Assembly: GCA_002398105.1 (NCBI GenBank)
Contig: DHCD01000029.1
Location: 1-6,970, forward strand
Length of the DNA stretch: 6,970 nt
Reading direction: 5' to 3'
Origin: Syntrophomonas sp. UBA4911
GTDB lineage: Bacteria; Bacillota; Syntrophomonadia; Syntrophomonadales; Syntrophomonadaceae
Numbering within the stretch: position 1 is the first letter of the stretch; every line of letters begins with the position of its first letter. A program made the translations under genes and the position numbers. This document shows, in pieces, positions 1 to 6,674 of the stretch. The notes beneath the pieces are model-generated. The model had not been told where the DNA came from. It searched no databases and saw nothing but the letters and a program-made list of their open reading frames with translations.

Positions 1-19
1 AAAAGTATTTTCAACAATT

Positions 20-49
20 TTGCTAAACCCGATAAAGAGCAGGTATAAT
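20..49 (+). promoter_or_regulatory. sigma-A-type promoter of the superoxide dismutase gene
   Basis: A perfect -10 box TATAAT lies at 44-49. A -35-like TTGCTA (4 of 6 matches to TTGACA) lies at 20-25, with an 18-bp spacer. Transcription would begin near 56, about 40 bases before the ATG. The flanks are AT-rich, as usual for a Gram-positive promoter. The -10 box is convincing; the -35 assignment is weaker. Confidence 0.65.
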
Positions 50-51
50 TA

Positions 52-70
52 ATTGGGGATACAGCCCAAT
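52..70. repeat. inverted repeat over the predicted sod transcription start
   Basis: ATTGGG (52-57) and CCCAAT (65-70) are exact inverted copies separated by 7 bases. The repeat begins just behind the -10 box and spans the expected +1. It is therefore placed like a repressor operator, although a short leader hairpin is also possible. I do not recognise it as a known Fur, PerR or Rex box, so the binding protein is unknown. Confidence 0.4.
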
Positions 71-80
71 AAGAAAAACG

Positions 81-86
81 AGGAGG
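81..86 (+). promoter_or_regulatory. ribosome binding site that fixes the sod start
   Basis: A perfect AGGAGG ends 9 bases before the ATG at 96. An in-frame GTG at 87 directly abuts this motif and so cannot be the start used with it. The ATG at 96 is preferred, and the protein then begins MGHSLPDLPY, which matches the usual N-terminus of the family. Confidence 0.85.
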
Positions 87-95
87 GTGTTTAGA

Positions 96-692
96 ATGGG
101 TCATAGTTTACCGGATTTACCGTATGCCTACGATGCGCTGGAACCTTTTTATGATGCAGAGACCGTAAGATTGCACCATGACATGCATCATAAATCTTAT
201 GTCGACGGTTTGAATAGTGCGGAAAGCAAATTGAGCCAGGCCCTGGAAAAAGGCGACTTCGCTTTAATTAAACATATTGAACGGGAATTGGCCTTCCACG
301 CCTCCGGCAATATCCTGCACACTATCTTTTGGGAAAACATGAAACCTGGTGGCGGCGGAGCGCCTGACGGTGCGATTGCTGAACTGATTGAACGTGATTT
401 CGGTTCCTTTGATAACTTCAAAAAACTGTTCTCCGCTTCCGCCGTTGCGGTGGAAGGCTCGGGCTGGGCCATACTGGCCTGTAATCCGGCTTTCGAAAAA
501 CTGGTCGTGCTGCAGGCGGAGAAACACCAGGATCTGACCCAGTGGGGAGCAGTTCCGTTACTGGTGGTGGATGTGTGGGAACACGCCTATTACCTTAAGT
601 ACAAGAACAAACGCGCAGCCTGGGTGGAAGCCTGGTGGAATCTGGTCAATTGGGATGATGTCAACCGGCGGGTAGCTTTGATGCAGAAGTAA
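96..692 (+). CDS. superoxide dismutase, Mn/Fe family
   Basis: This 198-residue cytoplasmic enzyme would convert superoxide to oxygen and hydrogen peroxide. The N-terminal helical hairpin holds the first metal ligand, H27, in HHDMHHKSY (27-35), together with the second-shell Y35. The second ligand is H75 in the ILHTIFW segment. The C-terminal alpha/beta domain has the signature DVWEHAYY (159-166), giving ligands D159 and H163, followed by the typical YKNKR and WWNLVNW blocks. All four ligands are present and the length is normal, so the enzyme should be active. G71, four residues before H75, is the Mn-type residue (Fe enzymes usually have Gln there), and Q145 could be the matching active-site glutamine, which favours Mn or cambialistic use. 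The short loop before D159 resembles archaeal and clostridial enzymes. N72 replaces the His usually seen in the GH-x-x-H motif. There is no signal peptide. The gene is monocistronic and convergent with clpB. The family is certain; the metal is inferred, so I give no sodA or sodB symbol. Confidence 0.95.
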   Translation: MGHSLPDLPYAYDALEPFYDAETVRLHHDMHHKSYVDGLNSAESKLSQALEKGDFALIKHIERELAFHASGNILHTIFWENMKPGGGGAPDGAIAELIERDFGSFDNFKKLFSASAVAVEGSGWAILACNPAFEKLVVLQAEKHQDLTQWGAVPLLVVDVWEHAYYLKYKNKRAAWVEAWWNLVNWDDVNRRVALMQK

Positions 693-728
693 CTAGGGAT
701 TAGTCCTCTTTTGGGGGAAATGGTAAGC

Positions 729-758
729 AATAAGGCGGAGCTTTTGCTCCGCCTTATT
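729..758. terminator. bidirectional terminator hairpin between sod and clpB
   Basis: A 13-bp perfect stem, AATAAGGCGGAGC (729-741) with its exact complement (746-758), encloses a TTTT loop. On either strand the GC-rich core is followed by TTATT, giving a short U-rich tail. It sits between two convergent genes and its right edge touches the TAA stop of clpB (758-760), so it can end both transcripts. The U-tracts are short and partly inside the stem, so efficiency may differ by direction. Confidence 0.8.
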
Positions 759-3373
759 TACTCAGGTTCATTGGCCTTTCTCTCCATTTTAACTATAAAC
801 TGATCCGCTTCCGCGCTCAGGGTCACCGTAGCACCCGGCTCAATTTCCCCTTTAATGATGTACTTCGACAGCATGGTTTCGATTTCATGCTGCACCAGCC
901 GCTTCAGCGGACGGGCTCCGTATGACGGGTCATAGCCTTTTTGGGCCATGTGTTCCAGGGCTTCGTCATCCCAGCGCAGATTGGCCCCGATATTTTCACG
1001 AAAGCGCAGGGCCAGATTTTTCAGCAGTATCTCGGCAATGGCTTTTATCTGTTCCTTATCCAGGGCGTGAAATACGATGATTTCATCAATCCGGTTGAGA
1101 AATTCGGGACGGAAATAGCCTTTCAACATCCCGCTTACCTGCGCTTTCATCTGGGCGAAGTCGCCGCCCTGATGCTGGTATTCCAGAATCTCCTGACTGC
1201 CGATGTTGGAAGTCATAATGATGATGGTATTGCGGAAATCCACGGTGCGGCCTTTACCGTCAGTCAAACGGCCGTCATCCAGGATCTGCAGCAATAAGTT
1301 GAACACATCGTTGTGCGCCTTTTCGATTTCATCAAACAGGATGACGGTGTAAGGCTTGCGCCGCACGGCTTCAGTAAGCTGACCGCCTTCATCATAGCCT
1401 ACATAACCGGGAGGCGCGCCTATCAAACGGGCAATGCTGTGTTTTTCCATGTACTCGGACATGTCGATTCTGATCATGCTGCGTTCATCATCAAAGAGAG
1501 CTTCGGCCAGGGCTTTGCCCAGTTCGGTTTTGCCCACTCCGGTGGGGCCCAGGAAGATAAAACTTCCTACCGGCCGCTGTGGGTCTTTAAGTCCCGACCG
1601 CGATCTCAGCACGGCATCCGCCACTGCTTCTACGGCTTCATCCTGCCCCACTACCCGCTGATGCAGGATTGCGCTTAAGTTAAGCAGTTTCTCCCGTTCC
1701 CCGGCCAGCAAACGGCTGACCTGTATCCCGGTCCAGCGGCTCACTATCCGGGCAATATCCTCTTCGTCAACTTCTTCTTTTAAAAGCAGATTACCCTTCT
1801 GCTTGTCGGCCAGGTGTTCCTCTTCTGCTTTCAGTTTGCGCTCCAGGTCATTTAAACGCCCATATTTCAATTCGGCGATGCGATTCAGGTCGTACTCCCG
1901 TTCAGCCCTTTCCATCTCGGTACGGCATTCGTCAATCTCTTTTTTAATATTCTGTATCCTCAATATGGACTGTTTCTCTGCCTGCCAGCGGGCCTGCATG
2001 GCGCCCGATTCGCTCTTTAAATCCTGCAGCTCTTTAAGCAGGTTATTAAGCCGTTCCCGGGAAGCGTTATCCTTCTCCTTTTCCAGGGCGGCCGCCTCTA
2101 TCTCCAGCTGCATTATCCGGCGGGTAATCTCATCCAGCTCGGCCGGCATGCTGTCGATTTCCGTTCTCAGTTTGGCGCCGGCTTCATCAACCAGGTCAAT
2201 CGCCTTGTCCGGCAGAAAACGGTCGGAGATGTAGCGATCCGACAGCACTGCGGCCGCTACCAGGGCGGCATCCTGGATCCTTACCCCGTGATGGACCTCA
2301 TAGCGCTCTTTTAGCCCCCGCAGAATGGATATGGTGTCCTCCACCGAGGGCTGGTCAACCATTACCGGTTGGAAACGCCGCTCCAGGGCAGGATCTTTTT
2401 CTATGTGTTTACGGTACTCATCCAGGGTGGTGGCGCCGATGGCCCGCAATTCTCCCCGGGCCAGCATCGGCTTCAAGAGATTGCTGGCATCCATGGCCCC
2501 TTCGGCTGCCCCTGCTCCCACTACCGTATGCAATTCATCAATAAAAAGAATAATGCGGCCGTTTGATTCTTCCACTTCTTTCAGTACCGCTTTTAAACGT
2601 TCCTCAAATTCACCCCGGTATTTGGCGCCGGCAACCAGTGCCCCCATATCCAGGGCAATGCATTGCTTGCCCTTTAAGCCTTCCGGCACGTCACCGGCAG
2701 TAATGCGGCGGGCCAAGCCTTCGACAATCGCGGTTTTGCCTACTCCGGGTTCCCCGATCAGCACCGGATTATTCTTGGTGCGGCGGGATAATATCTCCAT
2801 CACCCGGCGGATTTCCTCATCCCGTCCGATAACCGGATCCAACTTGCCTTCAGCCGCCATACGGGTCAAATCGCGGCCATATTTCTGCAGAGCTTCGTAA
2901 CTGTCTTCCGGATTATCGCTGGTTACCCGCTGGGAACCGCGCACGCTGCGCATGGCGTTTAATAAATGTTCCCGGGTCAGATCCAGGCGGGTCAGAAGAT
3001 CGCGCAGATCATTTTCTCCTTCGGCCATTATACCCAGGACCAGGTGTTCCACACTTACGAAATCGTCTTTCAAGTTCTGGGCTTCTCTCTCCGCCCGGGC
3101 TATAATCCGGGAAACGGTCCCGCTCATGTATACCGAACCTTCGTAACCATAAACGGCAGGGATTTTATCAATCAATTTATTCAACTCGTCGCGTAAGGCG
3201 GGAAGGTCAATCCCGGATTGTTCCAAAAAGTGCCCGGTAACCCCGCCTTCCTGGTCAAGCAAGGCCAGCAGCAGGTGCTTTCCGCCTACTTCCTGATGAT
3301 GTTTTTCCGCTGCCAGCTGTTGCGCATCGGCTAAAGCCTGGCGGGATTTTTGGGTCAGTTTTTCTATATTCAT
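758..3373 (-). CDS. clpB: ATP-dependent protein disaggregase ClpB (Hsp100)
   Basis: This 871-residue AAA+ ring ATPase threads aggregated polypeptides through its pore and hands them to DnaK. An N domain with two Clp repeats covers about 1-145. NBD1 has Walker A GEPGVGKT (207-214), pore loop KYRG (251-254), Walker B IILFIDE (274-280) and arginine fingers R332/R333. A long charged coiled-coil middle domain, about 405-530, is the DnaK-docking element that separates ClpB from ClpA and ClpC. NBD2 has Walker A GPTGVGKT (609-616), pore loop GYVGY (656-660), Walker B VILFDE (677-682), R761 in FLNRIDE and sensor-2 GARPLKR (819-825). I see no ClpP-binding IGF/IGL-type loop, so it should not feed a protease. 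Length is normal and no key residue is missing. ATG 3373 is preferred over the in-frame GTG at 3382: GAGGTGA (3379-3385) lies 5 bases upstream of the ATG, and MNIEKLTQKS is the usual family start. It is the last gene of the dnaK operon, 5 bases after cbpM, and ends at the terminator hairpin. Confidence 0.97.
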   Translation of the reverse strand: MNIEKLTQKSRQALADAQQLAAEKHHQEVGGKHLLLALLDQEGGVTGHFLEQSGIDLPALRDELNKLIDKIPAVYGYEGSVYMSGTVSRIIARAEREAQNLKDDFVSVEHLVLGIMAEGENDLRDLLTRLDLTREHLLNAMRSVRGSQRVTSDNPEDSYEALQKYGRDLTRMAAEGKLDPVIGRDEEIRRVMEILSRRTKNNPVLIGEPGVGKTAIVEGLARRITAGDVPEGLKGKQCIALDMGALVAGAKYRGEFEERLKAVLKEVEESNGRIILFIDELHTVVGAGAAEGAMDASNLLKPMLARGELRAIGATTLDEYRKHIEKDPALERRFQPVMVDQPSVEDTISILRGLKERYEVHHGVRIQDAALVAAAVLSDRYISDRFLPDKAIDLVDEAGAKLRTEIDSMPAELDEITRRIMQLEIEAAALEKEKDNASRERLNNLLKELQDLKSESGAMQARWQAEKQSILRIQNIKKEIDECRTEMERAEREYDLNRIAELKYGRLNDLERKLKAEEEHLADKQKGNLLLKEEVDEEDIARIVSRWTGIQVSRLLAGEREKLLNLSAILHQRVVGQDEAVEAVADAVLRSRSGLKDPQRPVGSFIFLGPTGVGKTELGKALAEALFDDERSMIRIDMSEYMEKHSIARLIGAPPGYVGYDEGGQLTEAVRRKPYTVILFDEIEKAHNDVFNLLLQILDDGRLTDGKGRTVDFRNTIIIMTSNIGSQEILEYQHQGGDFAQMKAQVSGMLKGYFRPEFLNRIDEIIVFHALDKEQIKAIAEILLKNLALRFRENIGANLRWDDEALEHMAQKGYDPSYGARPLKRLVQHEIETMLSKYIIKGEIEPGATVTLSAEADQFIVKMERKANEPE

Positions 3374-3378
3374 GCTTT

Positions 3379-3385
3379 TCACCTC
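3379..3385 (-). promoter_or_regulatory. clpB ribosome binding site fused to the cbpM stop codon
   Basis: On the - strand the motif GAGGTGA contains the TGA stop of the upstream gene (3381-3379) and sits 5 bases before the clpB ATG at 3373. Ribosomes ending cbpM would stop on the clpB initiation site, which suggests translational coupling. A GTG at 3382 lies inside the motif itself and overlaps the stop as GTGA; it is an alternative but less likely start. Confidence 0.7.
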
Positions 3386-3660
3386 TCTCTTTGCAACCGG
3401 CGGACTTCATCCTCCAGTTCGGCCACCCGGTCTAATAAATCGGCAATCACAATGGCCCCGTTAAGATTGATTCCCAGCGTCTCCCGCAGCCGTATGATCT
3501 TATTCAGGCGCTGCAGGGATCTTTGTTCCACCTGTTCATTTACCACCTCTATTACCCCCAGTTCTTCCAGAATATCCAGGATACCGGGGTGAATAGAGAG
3601 CCGGGATACGGGCAGCCAATTTTCGTTGCCGGGATGAATGACTTTAACCAATTTCATCAT
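3379..3660 (-). CDS. CbpM/HspR-like MerR-family chaperone modulator
   Basis: This is a small 93-residue protein without signal peptide, membrane segment or cysteine. A degenerate MerR-like winged-helix region covers about 15-50 (WLPVSRLSIHPGILDILEELGVIEV, with Q46-R47-S48-L49 where the second helix begins). It is followed by a helix with LGINLNGAIVIADLLDRV (62-79) and a charged coiled-coil tail (to 93). The LG-I-NL-G-A---I-DLLD pattern is the hallmark shared by CbpM, which binds and restrains the J-domain of CbpA, and HspR, the heat-shock repressor of actinobacteria. Its place between the J-protein and clpB fits both roles. The N-terminus is too divergent to decide whether it still binds DNA, and I see no HspR-type inverted repeat in the operon promoter, which favours a CbpM-like role. 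The start overlaps the dnaJ stop as ATGA. A second ATG at 3657 has better spacing (7 rather than 4 bases) from the AGGCGG motif upstream and could be the true start. Confidence 0.75.
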   Translation of the reverse strand: MMKLVKVIHPGNENWLPVSRLSIHPGILDILEELGVIEVVNEQVEQRSLQRLNKIIRLRETLGINLNGAIVIADLLDRVAELEDEVRRLQRER

Positions 3661-4661
3661 ACGTCCGCCTGCCTTTCATGGATGGCCCTTATCTTGCGAT
3701 ACAGCTCTTTTTCTTCGTCGCTTATGGCAGAGGGAAGGCTGATATCTATTTTGACATACTGATCGCCGTTATTGCCCTGGCGTCCTGGTAAACCTTGGCC
3801 TTTGAGCCTCAGCCTTCTGCCGTTGGGGGTTCCCGGTGGAATCGTAACCCTCAGGGAACGATCCAGGGTGGGAACCGTAATCTTATCACCCAGAACCGCC
3901 TGGTCGGGACGCAGGGTCAAGATATACTCAATATCTTTTCCCTGTACCGTAAACAGCGGGTGGGGCAGCAGCTTCACTTTGAGATACAAGTCTCCCCGCG
4001 GGCCGCCGCCCATACCTTCTCCTCCCTGGCCTTTAAGGCGGATGGAGCTGCCTGTGGTGACTCCGGCCGGTATTTTTACCTCAATATTGCGCGGGGCGGA
4101 TATAGAGCCGGTACCTCCACATTGAGTACAGACGGCGTGGCCCGCTATGCCCCGGCCGTGACACTTGCCGCAGACCTGGCCGGCAGACAGGTGCAGAGAT
4201 TTATTGCCGCCATGATAGGCTTCCTCCAGGGTCAGTCCGATTTCACTCTCCACATCCTGCCCCCGCATGGACCCGTCATAGTAACCGGCCTGCCGCTGAT
4301 TCCCTCCGGGCCGGCTGCTGAAAATGCTGGCGAAGAAATCGCTGAAACCCTGAAAATCGGCGGGATTGAAATCGCCGCTGGAATAGTAGGTGCTGCCCAT
4401 ATCGCCCGGATCAAATTGATCGCCGTTTTTCCAGTTGCTGCCCAGACGGTCGTACTTGGCCCGTTTCTCAGCATCGCTCAATACCTCGTAAGCTTCGTTT
4501 ATTTCCTTGAATTTTTCCTCCGCCTGCTCCTTGGCTTTGCCCGAATGGAGGTCAGGATGCCATTTGCGGGCCAACTTCCGGTAGGCTGCTTTTATTTTCT
4601 TCTCATCCGCATCACGAGGCACTCCCAGAGTCTCGTAATAATCACGAAAGGTTACCGCCAT
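3657..4661 (-). CDS. DnaJ/CbpA-type J-domain co-chaperone with a half zinc finger
   Basis: This 334-residue cytoplasmic Hsp40 would deliver unfolded clients to DnaK and trigger its ATPase. The J-domain (about 7-73) carries the essential HPD at 35-37. A linker rich in Gly, Asp and Phe follows (75-130) and includes a DF/IF-rich stretch FSDFFASIF (106-114). C-terminal substrate-binding domain I begins near 138 and is interrupted by only two CxxCxGxG repeats, C164-C167 and C178-C181. Domain II and a dimer-like tail extend from about 243 (GKDIEYILTLRPDQAVLGD) to the end. Canonical DnaJ has four such repeats and about 375 residues, whereas CbpA has none, so this protein is intermediate. Four cysteines are enough for one zinc site. 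ATG 4661 follows AGGAGG (4671-4676) by 9 bases. The gene lies 29 bases after dnaK, and its TGA overlaps the next start as ATGA. I leave the symbol blank because it is neither a standard dnaJ nor a standard cbpA. Confidence 0.93.
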   Translation of the reverse strand: MAVTFRDYYETLGVPRDADEKKIKAAYRKLARKWHPDLHSGKAKEQAEEKFKEINEAYEVLSDAEKRAKYDRLGSNWKNGDQFDPGDMGSTYYSSGDFNPADFQGFSDFFASIFSSRPGGNQRQAGYYDGSMRGQDVESEIGLTLEEAYHGGNKSLHLSAGQVCGKCHGRGIAGHAVCTQCGGTGSISAPRNIEVKIPAGVTTGSSIRLKGQGGEGMGGGPRGDLYLKVKLLPHPLFTVQGKDIEYILTLRPDQAVLGDKITVPTLDRSLRVTIPPGTPNGRRLRLKGQGLPGRQGNNGDQYVKIDISLPSAISDEEKELYRKIRAIHERQADV

Positions 4662-4690
4662 AGTTTTAAGCCTCCTGACCCCGTTTGGGT

Positions 4691-6541
4691 TTAGTTTTCA
4701 TCAAATTCAGCATCAATAACCTCGGAATCACCTGCAGGCCGACCATTTTCAGAGGCAGCGGCAGGGCCCAGCTCGGCCATTATTTTTTCCAGTTCCTGCA
4801 CCATAGTTTCAATGTCGGCGACCGGCGCTTTTGCTTCCAGGGCCTGACGCAGACGCTTGACGGCTTCCTCGGCTTTTTCCTTTTCCGCCGGCGCTGCCGC
4901 CGCTCCCATCGCTTCCAGCTGCCGGCCGGCATCATAGCATACCCCGTCGGCGTGATTGCGGGTCTCGGCTTCCTGCCGTTTCCTGCGGTCTTCTTCGCTA
5001 TAGCGCTGAGCATCTTCTATCATCCGGTCGATTTCCGCTTTATTCAGATTGGATGAATTGCTGATAGTAACAGTTTGTTCCTTGCCGGTGGATTTATCCC
5101 GGGCGCTGACGGTCAAAATGCCGTTGGCGTCAATATCGAAGGTAACTTCAACCTGCGGAACTCCCCTCATGGCGGCAGAAATTCCATCCAGTTTAAACTG
5201 CCCCAGGGACCGGTTATCCCGGGCCAGTTCTCTTTCTCCCTGCAAGACATGTATGTCCACCGCGGGCTGATTATCTTCCGCCGTAGAAAACACCTCGCTT
5301 CTGCGTACCGGGATGGTGGTATTTCTCTCAATGATCTTGGTCATGATACCTCCCATGGTTTCTACCCCCAGGGAGAGCGGGGTGACGTCAAGCAACACCA
5401 CATCCTTCACCTGGCCGGACAGCACTCCCGCTTGAATAGCTGCGCCTACCGCTACCACTTCATCCGGGTTTACCCCCATGTTCGGTTCTTTACCGGTTAA
5501 ATCCCGCACCAGTTTTTGTACCGCCGGAACCCGGGTGGAACCGCCGACCAGAATGACTTCTTCAATATCTTTTTTAGTCAGGCGGGCGTCTTTTAAGGCG
5601 TTTTCCACCGGCACCCTTAGTTTCTCTACTAAATCATGGATCAGGTCGTCAAACTTGGCCCGGGTCAATTTCATATCCAGGTGTTTGGGCCCCTCGGCGT
5701 CGGCAGTGATGAAGGGCAAGCTTATCTGGGTCTCCATAACGCTGGACAATTCCACCTTGGCCTTCTCCGCCGCCTCGGTCAGCCGCTGCAAAGACTGTTT
5801 ATCCTTACGCAGGTCAATACCGTAATCTTTTTTAAATTCATCCGCCAGCCAGTCTACCACTCGCTTATCAAAATTGTCTCCTCCCAGGTGAGTATCGCCG
5901 TTGGTCGCTTTTACTTCAAAGACGCCGTCGCCTACTTCCAGGATTGATACGTCAAAGGTACCTCCTCCCAGGTCGAATACCAGGATAGTCTGACTGTTCT
6001 TACTATCCAGGCCATAAGCCAGGGCGGCTGCGGTGGGCTCGTTGATAATGCGCAATACATTTAAACCGGCAATTCTTCCTGCGTCTTTGGTAGCCTGGCG
6101 CTGAGCGTCATTAAAGTAAGCGGGGACGGTAATTACCACATCGGTAATCTTTTCTCCCATATAACGGGAAGCATCTTCTACCAGCTTGGTGAGCACCATA
6201 GCCGATATTTCCTCGGGAGAAACCAGCTTATTATTCACCTGGAAACGAACCGCATCATCATTGCCGGATACTACCTTGTAGGGAACCAGGGTTCTCTCAT
6301 CGGCCACTTCCTTAAACCTCCGGCCCATGAATCTTTTCACGGAATAAAAGGTGTTCTCGGGATTGAGGGCGGCTTGCCGCTTGGCAATCTGTCCCACTAA
6401 CCGCTCTTCTCCTTTAAAGGCTACTACCGAAGGCGTAGTCCGGGCTCCCTCGGCATTGGCAATAACCTCCGGACTGCCATTATCCATTATTGCAACGGCC
6501 GAATTAGTCGTACCTAAATCAATACCTAAAGCTTTTGCCAT
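4691..6541 (-). CDS. dnaK: molecular chaperone DnaK (Hsp70)
   Basis: This 616-residue ATP-driven holdase/foldase works with the downstream J-protein and ClpB. The nucleotide-binding domain (1-380) has phosphate-1 GIDLGTTNS (6-14), phosphate-2 DLGGGTFD (190-197) and adenosine loop GGSTRVPAV (333-341). The interdomain linker VVLLDV is at 381-386, the substrate-binding beta domain about 390-500, and the helical lid about 503-592. A disordered tail ends in EVIDAEFDEN (607-616), the conserved C-terminal motif. Length is near normal. Residues about 74-100 (GRRFKEVADERTLVPYKV and on) fill the position where DnaKs of Bacillus and relatives have a deletion of roughly 23-25 residues, so this copy is of the diderm/cyanobacterial type. 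The lid has a cysteine at 534. ATG 6541 follows AAGGAGG (6550-6556) by 8 bases. It is first in its operon, with no grpE or hrcA beside it, which suggests a second dnaK copy. It reads from a promoter with a CtsR-like operator. Confidence 0.97.
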   Translation of the reverse strand: MAKALGIDLGTTNSAVAIMDNGSPEVIANAEGARTTPSVVAFKGEERLVGQIAKRQAALNPENTFYSVKRFMGRRFKEVADERTLVPYKVVSGNDDAVRFQVNNKLVSPEEISAMVLTKLVEDASRYMGEKITDVVITVPAYFNDAQRQATKDAGRIAGLNVLRIINEPTAAALAYGLDSKNSQTILVFDLGGGTFDVSILEVGDGVFEVKATNGDTHLGGDNFDKRVVDWLADEFKKDYGIDLRKDKQSLQRLTEAAEKAKVELSSVMETQISLPFITADAEGPKHLDMKLTRAKFDDLIHDLVEKLRVPVENALKDARLTKKDIEEVILVGGSTRVPAVQKLVRDLTGKEPNMGVNPDEVVAVGAAIQAGVLSGQVKDVVLLDVTPLSLGVETMGGIMTKIIERNTTIPVRRSEVFSTAEDNQPAVDIHVLQGERELARDNRSLGQFKLDGISAAMRGVPQVEVTFDIDANGILTVSARDKSTGKEQTVTISNSSNLNKAEIDRMIEDAQRYSEEDRRKRQEAETRNHADGVCYDAGRQLEAMGAAAAPAEKEKAEEAVKRLRQALEAKAPVADIETMVQELEKIMAELGPAAASENGRPAGDSEVIDAEFDEN

Positions 6542-6645
6542 GTTAACAACCTCCTTATAAAGCTAATGAAGCTTATTTGAATGTTAGTCAGACAAGATCA
6601 GATATTCCCTGGTAAGGGGAAAATTTGTGTCTTCTTCTGATTCTG

Positions 6646-6674
6646 AGTATAATACCTTGATGCTTAATAGTCAA
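6646..6674 (-). promoter_or_regulatory. sigma-A-type promoter of the dnaK-dnaJ-cbpM-clpB operon
   Basis: Read on the - strand, the -35 box TTGACT (6674-6669, 5 of 6) and the -10 box TATACT (6651-6646, 5 of 6) are separated by the ideal 17 bases. Transcription would start near 6639, giving a 5' leader of about 97 bases before the dnaK ATG. No other promoter this good is visible before dnaK, and the gene gaps inside the operon (29 bases, overlap, 5 bases) leave little room for internal promoters. Confidence 0.75.

Noticed and set aside
43..57. Possible PerR box over the sod -10 region
   Set aside because: One half matches TTATAAT at 6 of 7 positions, but the other half does not match, so it is only the -10 box in AT-rich DNA.
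693..728. Weak hairpin AGGGA-TTAG-TCCT followed by CTTTT after the sod stop
   Set aside because: The stem is only about 4 bp and imperfect, and the 13-bp hairpin just downstream is a far better terminator.
2325..2900. Open frame of about 191 codons on the + strand opposite clpB, rich in Ser and Arg
   Set aside because: Its composition is the mirror of the clpB codons; no domain, promoter or ribosome binding site is seen.
2942..2955. Internal start for a short ClpB lacking the N domain, as known in E. coli
   Set aside because: An ATG at residue 141 and a GTG at residue 144 exist near the expected place, but no ribosome binding site precedes them.
3795..4694. Long open frame (about 299 codons) on the + strand opposite the J-protein gene
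   Set aside because: It runs antisense to a well-supported chaperone gene, has no ribosome binding site or recognisable domain, and arises from codon bias of the real gene.
5075..5500. Open frames on the + strand opposite dnaK
   Set aside because: They are shadows of the conserved dnaK frame without any independent coding sign.
6656..6674. Possible HspR (HAIR) inverted repeat near the dnaK promoter, CTTGATG...AGTCAA
   Set aside because: Spacing and bases differ from the CTTGAGT-N7-ACTCAAG consensus; the direct repeat of the CtsR type explains the sequence better.
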